NCBI GenBank assembly: GCA_014529385.2
Contig: CM043947.1
Coordinates: forward strand, 101,233,811 to 101,297,810
Direction of reading: 5' to 3'
Length of the DNA: 64,000 nucleotides
DNA from: Adiantum capillus-veneris
Lineage: Eukaryota > Streptophyta > Polypodiopsida > Polypodiales > Pteridaceae
Shown here: positions 34,860 through 46,895 of the stretch, in pieces
Layout: every line of letters starts with the position of its first letter
Numbering within the stretch: the stretch's first letter is position 1
Made by a program: the position numbers and the translations under genes
The notes under the pieces: generated by a model
The model's database searches: none
Seen by the model: only the letters and a program-made list of their open reading frames with translations
Told to the model about the DNA's origin: nothing

Positions 34860-36921
34860 TAAAAGTTTGGCTTTTTCATCTTTCAAATGAAGACAACAAA
34901 ATAGAAGACGGAGATAACATATCTCAAGCAGCACAAGTGCTACCCACCATTGTTGGAGAGACCGAGTTTCATAAAGGTGATCTTGTAGAGCACAAAAGTG
35001 ATCTTGTAGAACAAACCTCTCAAAAAACTTCAAATGACATGACTAAAGAGAGCGAGAACATGCTACCTACAATTGGAGAGACCCAAATTCATGAAAGTGA
35101 CATTAGGAATAGTGAAGAGGAGATGGTGGTTGTAGAGCATCAAAGTGATTTTGTTGTGCAAAATTCTCCAAAACCTTCACACGACACTAACAACATGCCT
35201 CAAAGAGATGAGGATGTAGAGGGTAGTGAGAAGAAGGGTGAAGCCAATGAAGAGCTCCAAGCAACTCTTGCAACCAAGGACATACAAGAAAAAACTGACA
35301 AAGGGACAGGAAAAGCGACACCAAATACAAACAAAGTCCAGAGCATTCAAGAAAGGGAGCAAGGGATTGAAGTTGGTGAGAAAAACAATGGTACTTATTT
35401 TTCCAATGTGATTAGTATAGATATGGCCCTTTTTGGAAGATAATACAAAATTCTATTATGTTGTCTTTGCAGGTGAAATTGACATTCAAAATCAAGGATC
35501 CAGTGTGCCACAAGTAGACATCAACATTGAGGAGCTACATCCTGATGCACGAAAACATAGGCCACTTGGAAGCTTATATTCTTTTGAGAGAGATGGAGAT
35601 AAACTAGTCTTTCAATCTTCCCACATCAATAGAGAAATGCAATCACTTTTAGGAGACATCATTATAGATGAGTATGGGAGTATGAGACGTAAATAAACAT
35701 GTGCAATTTACAATTGTGTGCTGCAAATATATGGTCCCTTGTTTTGAGATTTATAAGTGCAAAAACTTAAATTGTTATCATTCTTTTGTATCGTATGTAG
35801 AAAATATTGCTCATGCAATTAGCATGAAGAAACATGCACTCATTCTTGATCTTAATGGAGTTTTACTCAAAAAAGAAGACAAGAGGCATTCATGTACAGA
35901 TTGTGTCAAAATTGACCTTGGTCACACCACAATTGTTGTTCGCCCGGGTTGTTTTGAATTTTTGGATGAGATATGTCAGTACTTTCATGTTGGTATTTGG
36001 TCCACCATGCTACAAAAGAATGTTTGCACTTATGTGAACACTCTTGAAAAGCATGCACATAAAAAATATCATTTCTTTATGGTAGATTGCTACATCCATA
36101 ATCTTCGAAAAGTGTATAGACCGGATAAGCCTAATGTTGAGGCTATGTTTAAGCCTTTGTTGAGGGTTTGGTATCAGTGTAGGAATTTATGCAGTACAAA
36201 GAATACATTGCTCATTGATGATAGCCCTTTCAAGGGATGTATTAACCCAAATGATAACTGCTTATATCCTGAAAGTTTTCAAGGGATGCCTGACTATCTT
36301 CTTTGCAATGAGCTTCTACCATACCTTTTAAATCTAAATAATACAGATGACATTCGATCTGTTATTTCACTCAATCGGCTAGGACAATCTCCAATCACAG
36401 AGGTTCATGAACTATTTACAAAGTTTCAAGACATTATGGAAGAATGGGGCATGTTCAATGTCCAAGTTCTAAGGGAAGAACTTGACAACAATTCAGTCGA
36501 AGTGGAAAGCTCATCTTGTGCATCTTCATAGCTACCATTGTGCAATAACAAGTTAAGTTATGTTCAAGAAAGTAGAGGCAAGAAAGTAGTAAACTCCTTA
36601 AGCAAGGATCCAGCTATGTTGGCATCCAAGTTTGGTGTGCCACTATTATCTTCAAACCAGCTGAACTTGTTAAAATTGTCTCACAAAACAAAAAATTTGA
36701 GTGATCAACATGCTATTGCTATTGCCACTAGCTTGGGGTATGGTCGTGGTCATTTCATTAGCAGAGTTGCAGCAAAAGCATACATATCAAAGCTACAAAA
36801 GGCCTACTTAAGCTTATGGGTAGGACTCACTTTAGATTTATCAAAAAATATAAAAAATAAAATCAAATTTTTATCTAATCTAGCATATTTGTTATTGCAG
36901 GTGGAAGAAAACAACCAGTAA
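34860..36921 (+). pseudogene. FCP1/NIF-like phosphatase with acidic linker, cargo gene
   Basis: Exon 1 (34860-35375) is an acidic, Gln/Glu/Thr-rich linker with a repeat of the type VLPTIVGETxxHxxDLVEHxSD near residues 25 and 65. Introns fit GT-AG: donor 35376 with acceptor before 35473, and donor 35689 with acceptor before 35801. The phosphatase domain (35825-36400) has ALILDLNGVLL (motif I, second Asp replaced by Asn), VRPGCFEFLDEI, VGIWSTM and the terminal LLIDDSPFKG. FCP1-like phosphatases act on phospho-Ser/Thr of nuclear proteins such as the RNA polymerase II tail. A further domain (36540-36840) precedes an intron ending at 36900 and a stop at 36919. A TAG at 36532 interrupts the frame. 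The acceptor sites suggest an expressed nuclear gene in the past. Confidence 0.6.
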
Positions 36922-37378
36922 GGGCTTGGCGTGCGCGTTGACTCAATCACCTGGAATGTTCACATACATCTAGAGTGGTGGAAATGTGTTAAGAAGATTT
37001 TGACCAAAATAATATGTTGGGCTCTAGTATTCCGGCCAAAACAATGTGTTGGGTCCAATTATTTGAACATGAACCAAATATGTACACTTTTATATTTCAT
37101 CAACTAGATGTTATTCAGCCTTGGAAAAGAAGTCTCTCTTTTATCTTTGTGGTTGGAGCTCTTTGTACAAGATTTTTTCTGTGTATTGAAGAAAAATATT
37201 TTCTTTTGTTGTCTTCTCAAGGTTTAAGTCTATATATATCATGGATAAAATAAATAATGTTGGTGCACAGTGTGTTAATTGAAAATAATATCTCTTCCAT
37301 TGACCATCATACCTTTTCTTTGGAACAGGAGATTCTGAAGCATATAAATTTGATTTCAAATGTACAAAGAATTTACTA

Positions 37379-38098
37379 TTGAGGTGGCACATGTCATTGA
37401 GGACTCATAGGCCTAGAAGGAAATTGATTCCACCACCCTCAGATACTATACGGAAACAAAGAAGAGTATTGATCCTTGAACTCGATGGTGTTTTACTTAA
37501 GACCATTGAAATGAAACATGGTGATGTATGCCCAGATTGGGGAAAATATATGCATCTCGTTGAAGAGAGTACAAATGTGTGGCGTTTTATTCACAAAGAT
37601 GCATTCACTTTCCTTGATTTTTGCATGCAATGGTTTGAGGTGTGGATTTGGAGCACTAATAGATTGCAAAGGACTCGTCGTATTCTTGAGTTATGCTTTT
37701 CACAACACCATCAAAAACTTAATGTCATAGCAGGACAGGCAGCATGCTAAAAGACAGATCTTCTAATTGGATATCGATTTGTATACCACAAGAACTTGGA
37801 TGTAGCATGGAGAATTTTTCATGATCTAGATGGAAATAATACCTTAATTTTGGACGAGGCCCTTTACAGTGTAATGTGGAATATGCCCGGAACCTACTTG
37901 ATTTTTCCAAAAATGTGGAATCAATCAAATGAAGAGCTTGAAAGTTTTTTGGAGAGAACAATCACTGCATGGTTGCTTGGTTGGATCTATGCAAGGGACA
38001 AACGAGAGTATACTTGCAATATGTTGGTAAATGAAGCAGCTTGTGATAGAGAAACCTTGTACGTATTGGAGCAATACATGAGAAAACGCAAAGTTTAA
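37379..38098 (+). pseudogene. Second FCP1/NIF-like phosphatase copy
   Basis: Open in one frame except for TAA at 37748. It has RRVLILELDGVLL, where the nucleophile Asp of motif I has become Glu, while the second Asp is kept (ELDG). FTFLDFCMQWFEVWIWSTN follows, as in FCP1-like folds. The terminal motif reads TLILDEALYS instead of IDDSP. With Glu at the nucleophile position it is unlikely to be an active phosphatase. It lies 460 bases downstream of the first copy and is in the same orientation, so it may be its tandem duplicate or a 3' domain of the same gene. It ends about 480 bases before the right terminal repeat. Confidence 0.55.
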
Positions 38099-38576
38099 TG
38101 ATGTATTTATAGTCATTGAGCCTCTTGACATAGTATCATTTCCTCAGATGAGTTGTACAATACTTGGATCCATGTAAATATGTGAATTGGATTTTATTTT
38201 TTATCTTGGTGTTTCTAAACACCACACTATTTTGAGGTCCCTTCAATTCTAAAATTTGTTTCTGATTATTGTAGATTCTTTTTATGAGTGTTGATATAGC
38301 CAATTCTTTAACGTTAATGTTTCAAATCTGAGCTACTGATTCAAAGAACTTTTTCTACATGAATAATGTATATAATGCAAATTGAGTTAGTGCCATGCTT
38401 CCCTCATTCTTTTGATGTCGTTGTAGTTGATGCATATAAGTATGTATATAAATACACGTATCCCTATAGATATGTGTTAAGGGGTATATGAAACATAGAG
38501 TGTAACCGTGAATAGATGATAGCTCAAACTACACAAAAATACTAAGTTTTCTTAAAGCAGTATAAGAAATGGGACT
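38099..38576. other. Right subterminal region of the DNA transposon
   Basis: AT-rich sequence with no gene and no copy of the main palindrome. Confidence 0.5.
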
Positions 38577-38605
38577 TGAATAATTCCCAAAATTCCTAAA
38601 TAGGT
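38577..38605 (-). repeat. Right terminal inverted repeat of the DNA transposon
   Basis: The reverse complement starts ACCTATTTAGGAA and ends ATTCA, matching the left repeat at 24 of 29 bases. Confidence 0.7.
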
Positions 38606-38649
38606 ATTTATTGCTCAATTAATCCAATTGTAATAGGAAGTGGTATTTA

Positions 38650-40308
38650 CGAATCCACTTGATCTATGGTCATCAATGACACCATATTTTTCGACCATCG
38701 AGGTATCATTTCCACGGAGAACAGATATGCATCTGGTAAACCATCATCTACTCCTTTAGGAGGTTCTCCTGAAACAATCCTAGACAAATGATCTGCTCTT
38801 TGCCCTTTTTTACAACTACTATGAAATCAAATTCCAGAAGAATGATGAACCATGTCACTATTCTTCATATGCTGCATGGCTTGTTGACCAAGTACAATAA
38901 AGCTTGGTGGTCCACAAAGAATACAAATTTGTTTGCTAATAGGTAATGTCTATAATTTTTTATGGCATAGATCATTCCTAATCCTTCCCTTTCATTGGTG
39001 GTATAATTCTTTTCTGCCATATTCAAATGTCAGCCAGCATAAGAAATAGAAAAATCAAATTTTCCGTCTTTTGGTTGAGCTAGTTTACAGCCTATGGCAA
39101 AATTGGAAGCATCTACATGTATGTGGAATATCTTATTCCAATATGGTGCTTTCAATATTAGAGCTGAGGTGAGAGCTTGCTTAAGATTCATAAAGGATTT
39201 TTCACACTCATCAGTCGATTCAAAGTGTGTAATCAAATGATACATGGGTTTTGCATTATAGCATACATATAAATGAACCGTCTGTAATATCCACAATATC
39301 CCACAAAGGCTTGAACCCCCTTGACTATTTTTGGTATAGGCAGATCAACAATAATATGAATTTTATCCATATCAGTAGCTATGCCATTTTTAGACACTAT
39401 ATGTCTAAGAATTTTTCCTTGTCTACCCATGAATGTGCACTTTTTAGGATTTAAGAAAATCCTATAAAGTCTTCATTTTTCAAATACCTTTTTGAGGTGT
39501 TCAAAATGATCAGCCCAGATTGATGAATGTATGCATAGATAATCCATGTATACTTCCAAGAATTTCTTTAGATATTCTTAAGAAGCATGACTCATCAATC
39601 TTTGAAATGTGGTAGGAGCATTAGCTAACCCAAAGGGCATAACCCGATAGGCAAAAATACCCCATTCCGTTGCAAAAGCAATTTTATGCTGATCTTTTGG
39701 GTAAACCAAAAGTTGGTTGTATCTCGAAGTCCATCTAAGAATTTGTAAGCTTATTTTTCTGCAACTCGTTCTAACACATGCTCAGTGATTGGAAGAGGAA
39801 AGTTATCTCTAATGGTAGTTGCATTCACTTTCTTGAGGTTGATACACACTCCTAATTTTCCATTCTTATTGGGTACGACCACTATTGGAGACACCCAATC
39901 TGTGTGTTCAATTTCATAAATGAATTCGGCTTCCTTTAGTTTCTCAATCTCTTCTTTGATCTTCCTGGCAAATGTTTCATTGTACATGTATGGCATTTGT
40001 CTACTTGGTTTTGCATCATCTCTCATGGGTATGGTATGCTGACAGATTTCTGGATCAACACCCTTGAGATCCTTGTAAGACCAAGCGAAGATATCTTGGT
40101 ATTCTTTTAGCAAGCTTAGTAAAAGCTCTTCTTCTTCTTCTTCTCTTAGGTCATTTGCAATGTAGGTAGGCCTAGGTTCTTCTCCTGGTTCAACCAAATC
40201 TATCTTTTTCGCTTTTTCACGCCCTTCGTAGAACTCACCTTGTTTTCGTCGTTCTATAATAGGTTGTTCTACTATGATTTTTCGGTCTTGGAGAGTATAT
40301 TTTTTTGT
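38650..40308 (-). pseudogene. pol: Reverse transcriptase and RNase H of old Tat-like element 4
   Basis: Reading from 40308 down: EPRPTYIANDL, a LLKEYQDIFAWSYKDLKGVDP segment and FPLPITEHVLERV, all typical of the N-terminal RT part of plant Tat-like elements. The fingers and palm follow in broken frames. The thumb/connection part (39454-39233) has GRQGKILRHIVSKNGIATD and FVGYCGYYRRFI. RNase H text (YAIKNYRHYLLANKFVFFVDHQALLYLVNKP) reaches about 38,850. Many stops and frameshifts are present. It is cut on the right by element 3 (40314) and on the left by the DNA transposon (38607). The matching upstream part is at 60.7-61.4 kb and the integrase at 18.8-20.37 kb. Confidence 0.8.
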
Positions 40309-40313
40309 AATGG

Positions 40314-43300
40314 TGAGGGCGAGCTTTTTGAAATGGGGCCTCTAAACCCAAACCAATAGGCCTACCCTCACAAAATGTTCGTAAAGAGGTACGCACACTA
40401 CATGGGGCACCACCTTCTTTTGGGAGTGGAGAAGGAAACCAATCAAAATAACACTTGCACTCACCCACTCAAGCAACACACTTTGAAAACCCCCTTACTC
40501 TATATACACTTTGGATACTTGAACACCATCAACGATTATGCAACCCAATGCCGTGCATCAAATGAAATATGCAATTTGTGGAATAGCATTCACCTTCTCC
40601 CCATAAGAATACCCATGATACATCCAAACTCCTCCTCTCTCAAGCACTCATCAAAAAATCATGCGCACAAGACTTGCCTCTCAAACACACAAGAGAATCA
40701 CTTACATCAAACTAACACACTTTGCATAGAGAGCTCATCTCCATCTATGCAATGTCGTGACACAAATAAAAAAATCACCATGAGAGGTAGCCACATGCAT
40801 ATGTAATGAAGCAAAAGAGAGTTGGAGTGAGAAATTTCTTTAGAACAATTGAATAAGTGTGGAGAAAACAAACCAATGGTAAATTGAGAATAGAACACTT
40901 ACTTGATTTCTCGCACACCTTTTAAGGGGAGGAAAGGCGCTGGCTAACCATCACGAATTGCAAAATTGGATAACTCTAATTCCTTTTGGTTGCTTTTATT
41001 TTCTTTTGCTAAAGCATTAGGTTCATTTTTAGAATCTTTAACAAAAATCATGTACACGGAAATAGAGCTCTTTATTGACTTGTTGAAAGCTGGTGTATGT
41101 ACAATGGGGATGGTGTTACCCATTTCCTTAACATCTATATACATGTCTTTTTCCCTGAACTTAAAGGAGATTCTTCTTTCATGAAATTTAACATCGGCAG
41201 CAAGGCGGTCAAACCATGGTGCCCCTAGGATTACATCCTCATGCTTGAGAGGAGAGATAAAGAAGTCCTCTTTGTCCACATAGCCCTGGACATGAAGCCT
41301 CAATTTCCCGATGAAGGGAGTGACTGAAGCTTCTTGCCCCTTGAAGGCACTGTCTGTAGGTAGGATATCCTCCATCTCGTAGGATTGTATGCCTAGCTTG
41401 GTGGCCAACTCTATAGATATAAAATTGTGAGTAGAACCAGGGTCAAAGAGAATAAAAGCATCATGTTCTCTTACCTTTCCCCAAGCATGGCATAGAGGAG
41501 ACCCTTTGTGAGTTTTTTGGTGAGTCTCCTCCTCTTGGATTTCAACCAAGGAAGCTCTAGGAGGATCTTGGTGGTTGTTCTTTTGGGGACAAGCGCGGTA
41601 CGCATGCCCTTGTTCGCCGCACTTGAAACACCGGTTATCCTTGCGATAATGCTCAAGCTCTTCAGGAGAGAGTTTGTTCTTACCTTTGTAAACTCCCTTC
41701 TCTTTAGCTTTGTTGGAGTTGCCCTTAGGAGACTTTTGGACATTGTCCTTCCCCTTAGGCTCATTGGAACCCTTGTTTTCCGGGGTCTTATTATTTCTTT
41801 TAACCCCCGTTTGGAAATTGATTCTAGAGGCCACCATAGTATGGTGTATTACCGCCGATATGGTACGTGGCCTTTGGGAGTTGACATACTCCTCCATTTC
41901 TTCGGTTAAGCCCGCACAAAACTGTTGCTTTTGCTCTCCAAAATCCAACTTTTTGAAGACAGTGGCTTTGAGTTGTAAGTCCCAAAACTTGTCTACATAT
42001 TGTGGATGGATTCATTGGGAGAGAGCTTTAAGATTCGCCATTCGGTGAGTAATTTGTCTTTGGCATCGGTGGCCAAAAACTGCTTCATAATGGAAGCTCT
42101 TAAAGCTACAAATGATTTATTGGGTTGATGGAGTAAGAGATTTTAGAATAGAAAGAGTGGAGGATAGAGTTGCACTTCCTCCAAAGAGGAGGGTTAGGAG
42201 GGAGGATGTGAAAGGGGGAGAGTTGGGGTTTTATCTACTATTAATCAAGAAACAACATGAAGTTGAAAATATAGGTGTGTGTCCTTGAGTCTCTCCAAGG
42301 GGGGCTATTTATAGTTGTGTAGGAGTGGGATTATGCTACACTTAATTAGGGTGAGTGATTAGCCCTAATTAAGTGTCCTTTGACCACTCATTGAATATTG
42401 GACATAAAAGGGACTATTTATTCACCAAAAATATCATTTTAGACCATGAAGGCTCCATAGGGGTGCATAATGCAGGTGGGCCCCACCATGAGGCCATATG
42501 GGTGGCTCCTACGGGGTATCTCAACTTTTCTGTCTTGGAATTTAGAAAGCATCTTTAGGTTGGTCCCATCGTATGCAAGTGACCTTGAACACTCATTGCT
42601 CTTCTAGAAGATGAGTAGGGGAAAAATAAGATCTCACCCTCTTGATTTACTTGATTTACAATTCCCTTTTGCTGCGAATCTGACAGATTTACACTATTTT
42701 GACCATAACTTTTTACCTGTAGCTCGGAATGACATGCTTCAAAAGGCAAATTTGACCTTCTCAACTTGTTTGATATGAATTTGGACTATTATTCATGCCC
42801 ATGCACCAAGGAATTCGGTTTGTAAGGTCCACATTAGGCTAGGGAACCTTTTGCTTCCAAGTCTTCTTGTATGGGCCCTTTGCTTGTATGCATCCAAGGG
42901 GAATCATGCTTTTTCAAAAGGGTATGATGCTTAAACAAATAGAGGAGGGCCCAATATTATTTGCTTGTGAAAATAATATACAATTTGAGTCTTTTTGAAA
43001 GGGGAAAAACTATATGTATATTCTTAAGAGATATTGGGCCACCTATGTAGGGGGCATAGAAGACTTGTAGAGATGGACCATAATCTTTGGTAAAGACAAG
43101 TGGAGAGTTGATTTTCCATGGTAATTTATCTATATGGGATGAAAGATGGATATATTATTTTTGTACTACTAATTCACAAGCGGTAAGAAAGTTTGGGGGT
43201 AGATAGTTGGTTATTGTATGCTTACTTTTATTTACAAAGCAAAAAAGAAAAGGGTGGTAATATAAATATATGACTAAGGTGACATTTTTGGGAAGAGTAC

Positions 43301-43450
43301 AATGTATGTGACGCCACAAAGGTTAAACGAAGAGGGAGAATTTACTCTAGATAACTTAATAGCGTAGAAACATATATACACATATGAGGAAGAGGACGTT
43401 GAGTAGGTTGAAAAATGTTGCAAAAAGATGGCTACCATTTTATGCCACTC
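40314..43450 (-). repeat. 3' LTR of element 3, enlarged by an insertion
   Basis: Near-identical to 58444-60519, except that about 1.15 kb (40957-42105) of foreign gag-protease sequence replaces about 85 bases. In both copies a 12-bp inverted repeat (ACTTAATTAGGG / CCCTAATTAAGT; 42340-42374 here) lies beside the TATA box (minus strand CTATAAATAG). Confidence 0.9.
40944..42105 (-). pseudogene. gag: Gag-protease fragment of another gypsy element, inside an LTR
   Basis: The minus-strand frame 41948-40944 (334 codons) holds the end of a Gag domain, a Lys-rich stretch and a zinc knuckle CFKCGEQGHAYRAC (near residue 108). The aspartic protease follows with ILFDPGSTHNFIS (active-site DPG where DSG is usual) and DVILGAPWFDRL. 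Upstream Gag text from 42105 (KQFLATDAKDKLL) is joined through a frameshift. No RT, LTR or primer site accompanies it. It is most like Gag-Pro of chromovirus-type gypsy elements. The fragment exactly fills a gap in the 3' LTR of element 3 and is absent from the 5' LTR. Confidence 0.8.
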
Positions 43451-43600
43451 GTATTAGCCCTCCCCCAAGCCTAGAGATATTCATATCTTTAGGAGGACAA
43501 TGTTGCTTCTTTTTCTTCTTCTTTTTTTTTCTCTTTTTTTTGTCATTTTTCCTTTTCCACTTTTTTTTCTTTTTTTTTCAATAGGAGGAGTGTCATGCAC
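43451..43600 (-). promoter_or_regulatory. Polypurine tract region of element 3
   Basis: On the minus strand a purine-rich stretch (about 43500-43580) is followed by GGCTTGGGGGAGGG (about 43455-43475), directly before the 3' LTR. The G-rich part is the likely plus-strand primer. Confidence 0.6.
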
Positions 43601-43699
43601 TCTTTTACTCCATTAGACCTGCTTTTCATTACCTCAATCCCATAAATCGGAGATGGGAGGGTTGCCTTGGGTATGTTTAGATTCCAAAGCTGGTTCTTC

Positions 43700-45473
43700 T
43701 TTGCACATCAAAGCTTTAAAAATAGGTGGAGCATTTGCCAAGCCGAAGGGAGCCATGCCAATTTGGAGCTTAGACGATGTAGGCAGATGACTTCCTATCA
43801 ACGGATTGATACGTTGAAAGTAGGGCTTTAATCTCCATCCATTGACTCTGGTCTTGTGGAGTTTTCATGATAAATCTGCTAATCTGTAACTACCATTCCC
43901 AAACTTTGTTTTTATCATGAAAGGTCCCTCCCATCTTCGCAAAACTTTTTGTCAAGTCGGTTATCATAGCGAAGAACCAACATACCTTCCTTCAATCCGT
44001 TCCCCTTGAGCTTCTTGTTGATTTTTTCCCTTTGGCTTGTCGCTTTGGTGATGCAGTGATCAATGGACTCTTCTCTATCTAGCTCAAGTCGTTGGAGACC
44101 TAAGATCCTTTCATGTAGAACCTCTTTTGGTTTTTTTTGCCACTCTTGCAAGAACGCGCAAGCTTGAGAGCTCTACCTCAATGGGGAGAAGTGCCTCTTG
44201 TCCATAAACTAGATGAAAAGGGGTGAATTGGGTAGATACCATGAAAGATGTCCTATATGCCCAAAGAGCAGCCGTCAAATGGCGATCCCAATCATTAGGC
44301 CGGTCCACAACCTGCTTAGAAATGATCTTACATATCATTCCATTCACTTTTTCCACCAATCCATTGCATTGAGGATAGTAGGGTGTGGAATGCAGGTGTT
44401 TCACTTTTAACCTCCTCAAGAGATCATTCAAAAGGTCATCCCTAAAACCTGGGCCACGATCTGATAAGATTTCTAGGGGTGTTCCAAACCTACTACAAAT
44501 ATGGTCAAAAATAAACTTTGATACCTCTTCAGCTATGATTCGTGTTGTGCTTGTTGCTTCCGCCCATCGTGTCATGTAGTCAACACCCATGATGATGAAA
44601 ACCTTCCCTGTAGAAGTACGAGGTAGGAGACCTATTGCATCCACACCCCACTTTTCAAAAGGTCCATAATATATTATTGGGACTCGAGGCTCATATGTTA
44701 GTCGTCTATTCCCAGCAATTTGGCATGGCTTACATGCCTTACACCAATATTGGACATCACGGTGTAAGCTCGGCCAAATAAACCCTGCTTGAAAAGTGAC
44801 CACCACAGACATCATCATGACATGAAAGAAGAATTTTCTCTATATCTTGCACACCTGGTACTCTCCTCAAGACCAAATCTTTCCCTTTGTGATATAAATC
44901 ATCCCCAATCAACTGGTAAGGTGTGGCCTTCTTAACTAGTCTATGTCTTTGCACCTTGTCTAAGTGTTTGGGACACTCACCTGCTTGTAGAAAGAAGATA
45001 ATGTCTTTTAGCTCCTCTTGACCTTGATATTTGGGTTCATATAGTTTCACACCTCCTACCGCCATTTGAAGCTTTTCATTTGCGAGTAAGTCTGCTTCCT
45101 TATTATGAGTTCTCACAATGTGTTGTACCTGTGTTGCTTTAAAACCCTTCATCAAAGCTCTTACACTACTAAGCCACTCAAACAATGTAGGATTCTTGCA
45201 CCTCCAAGTCCCTTGGATTTGCCTGACCACTAGCAAAGAATCACCTTTTATAATAAGTCTTTGTATGCCTAATTCTTTTCATTCTTCTAACCCAAGGGTT
45301 AGAGCATCATACTCAGCCTCATTGTTAGAGTGAACGTTGGGTAGAGTGATACCTTTTCTAACCATTACCTCCTTTTGTGGGTTCAAAATGATGATCCCCC
45401 CTACTGCTTTGTCTTGTTGGCGTTGATAAGCTCCGTCAAAGCATAAAGTATGGGCATTATCAATCTCCTTCAC
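43700..45473 (-). pseudogene. pol: Second RNase H and integrase of element 3
   Basis: Reads from 45473: LCFDGAYQR and NNEAEYDALTLG give the archaeal-type RNase H. The integrase has its zinc module (CHDDVCGGHF to about 44740) and core with GVDYMTRW, LSDRGPGF and LVEKVNG for the D, D, E triad. The tail reads LVLRYDNR and, after a frameshift near 43920, NGWRLKPYF. It is very similar to element 2 throughout. Breaks: TGA near 45279, a frameshift near 44800 inside the zinc module, one near 44130, and one near 43920. Confidence 0.85.
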
Positions 45474-46890
45474 TTTGAACTATTTTGAGCCTTCCTCTCT
45501 TTGTAGTCGTGATCCTTCCCTTTCTCTCACTTTGTAGGTGAGAATGTTTGCAAGTCCTGCTCTTGTGCTATCTTCTACAAGGAAAGTGTATTCAAATTCT
45601 TGGAGTTCAAGCACCCACTTTGCTATTCTAGATGAGAGGCTCATGTGTTGTACTACATATGGTAGATTGTGCTCTAAGGTGAGAAAAACAAATGGCACAG
45701 GGAGAAGATACGATCAAAACTTCCTAACCGCAAACAAGATTGCAAAGACCACTTTCTCCATTTCAGTGTATCCCTTCTCGGCCGGAGTCATCACCTTGCT
45801 TGCAAAATAGATCGGCCTCATGTATGATGTTTTAGGATCTTTTTGCATCAAAACAACACCAATTGCTTCAAAACCTACACTTGGAGTGACATAGTAGGTC
45901 TCCTTTGGATCTGGTGGCATTAGGATTGGGAGAGAGCTAAGAATGCCCTTCACTTCCACAAAACATTTTGCATGTTCCCTCCCCCATTCAAATGTGGATT
46001 GGCTTTCCATCCTATGCAAAGGGGCAATGGCTTGTGCTAGGAGATGGATGAAGCGAGACATGTACCTCACTTTGTGGTTGAAGGTCATTAGCTCCTTAGT
46101 TGTTGTTGGTGGAGATAATGACAAAAGGGCCTCTACTTTAGAGGGATCCACTTGAATTCCTTGTGAAGAAACCACATGGCCTAGCAAAATCACCTGAGAT
46201 TCACTGATATGACACTTCTCTGGGTTGAGTTGTCCCCCAAATTGATGGAGTCTCTTAAGCCCCTCGTCAACCTTTTGGCAGTGAAGTGATCTACAACTAT
46301 AAATACAGAAATCATCCATAAAGACTCTTATAGATTTTCCAAAGAATGGCTGAAATACAAATATTGTGAATCTCATGAAAGTGCTAGGAGCATTGGTGAG
46401 CCCAAAAGGCATTACTCTGAATGCAAAACATCCCCAAGGTGTGATGAAGGTGGTTTTTGGTTGGTCCTCTTCTGCTATTCTAATTTGAAAATATCCTGAA
46501 TACCCACCACACACAGTGTAGCATTCGTGACCTGCTACTTCATTCAAAATTTCATCTTGGAAAGGGAGAGGGAAGTGGTCCCTCTTTGTCGCAGCGTTGA
46601 GGGGTTTGTAATCCACACAGACCCTCCACTTACCATTCTTCTTGGGAGTGACTACAATAGGTGATACCCATTCGGAGTTGGATACTGGATAGATGAAGCC
46701 AGCCTTCAAGAGTCGATTCACTTCTTGTAGGAGAGCCTTTTGTTGCACAAATCCTAGTCGCCTTAACTTTTGAGCCACAGGTTTGGTCCCTGGTTTCAAT
46801 TCAATTCGATGCTCTATTACATCTACACCTCTTATTTGTGAGTAGTCAGTGATAAACAAATTGGGATACCTCCTTAACATATTGATGTAG
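45474..46890 (-). pseudogene. pol: Reverse transcriptase and RNase H of element 3
   Basis: The frame 46880-45714 (388 codons) starts where nested element 5 interrupted the polyprotein. It has WRVCVDYKPLN, PFQDEILNEV, PFGLTNAPSTFMRF and the catalytic VFMDDFCIYS (plus-strand 46307-46329). RNase H reads IGVVLMQKD and RPIYFASKVM. A TGA at 45711 interrupts KFxSYLL, where element 2 has Arg, and a TAG follows near 45480. The part before the break lies at 55862-56980. Confidence 0.88.
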
Positions 46891-46895
46891 GACCT

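Larger units (their letters stand above)
20375..38607. mobile_element. Large (18.2-kb) DNA transposon with cargo genes, CACTA-like
   Basis: The ends are inverted repeats: 20377-20405 and the reverse complement of 38577-38605 match at 24 of 29 positions without gaps, beginning ACCTATTTAGGAA. Just outside, TTA occurs on both sides (20372-20374 and 38608-38610), a possible 3-bp target duplication as in CACTA elements. The unit splits a Tat-like retroelement exactly between RNase H and integrase. Inside are a transposase-like gene on the minus strand with a Tnp1/En/Spm-like domain, a ParB/methyltransferase-like gene and two FCP1-like genes on the plus strand, and a long palindrome array in the divergent region. 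Genes start within about 500 bases of either end, which fits a single unit. It appears immobile now because every gene is broken. Confidence 0.65.

Noticed and set aside
40340-40360. Telomere-like CTCTAAACCCAAACC
   Set aside because: A single short match inside an LTR, also present at 58,470; not a telomere tract.
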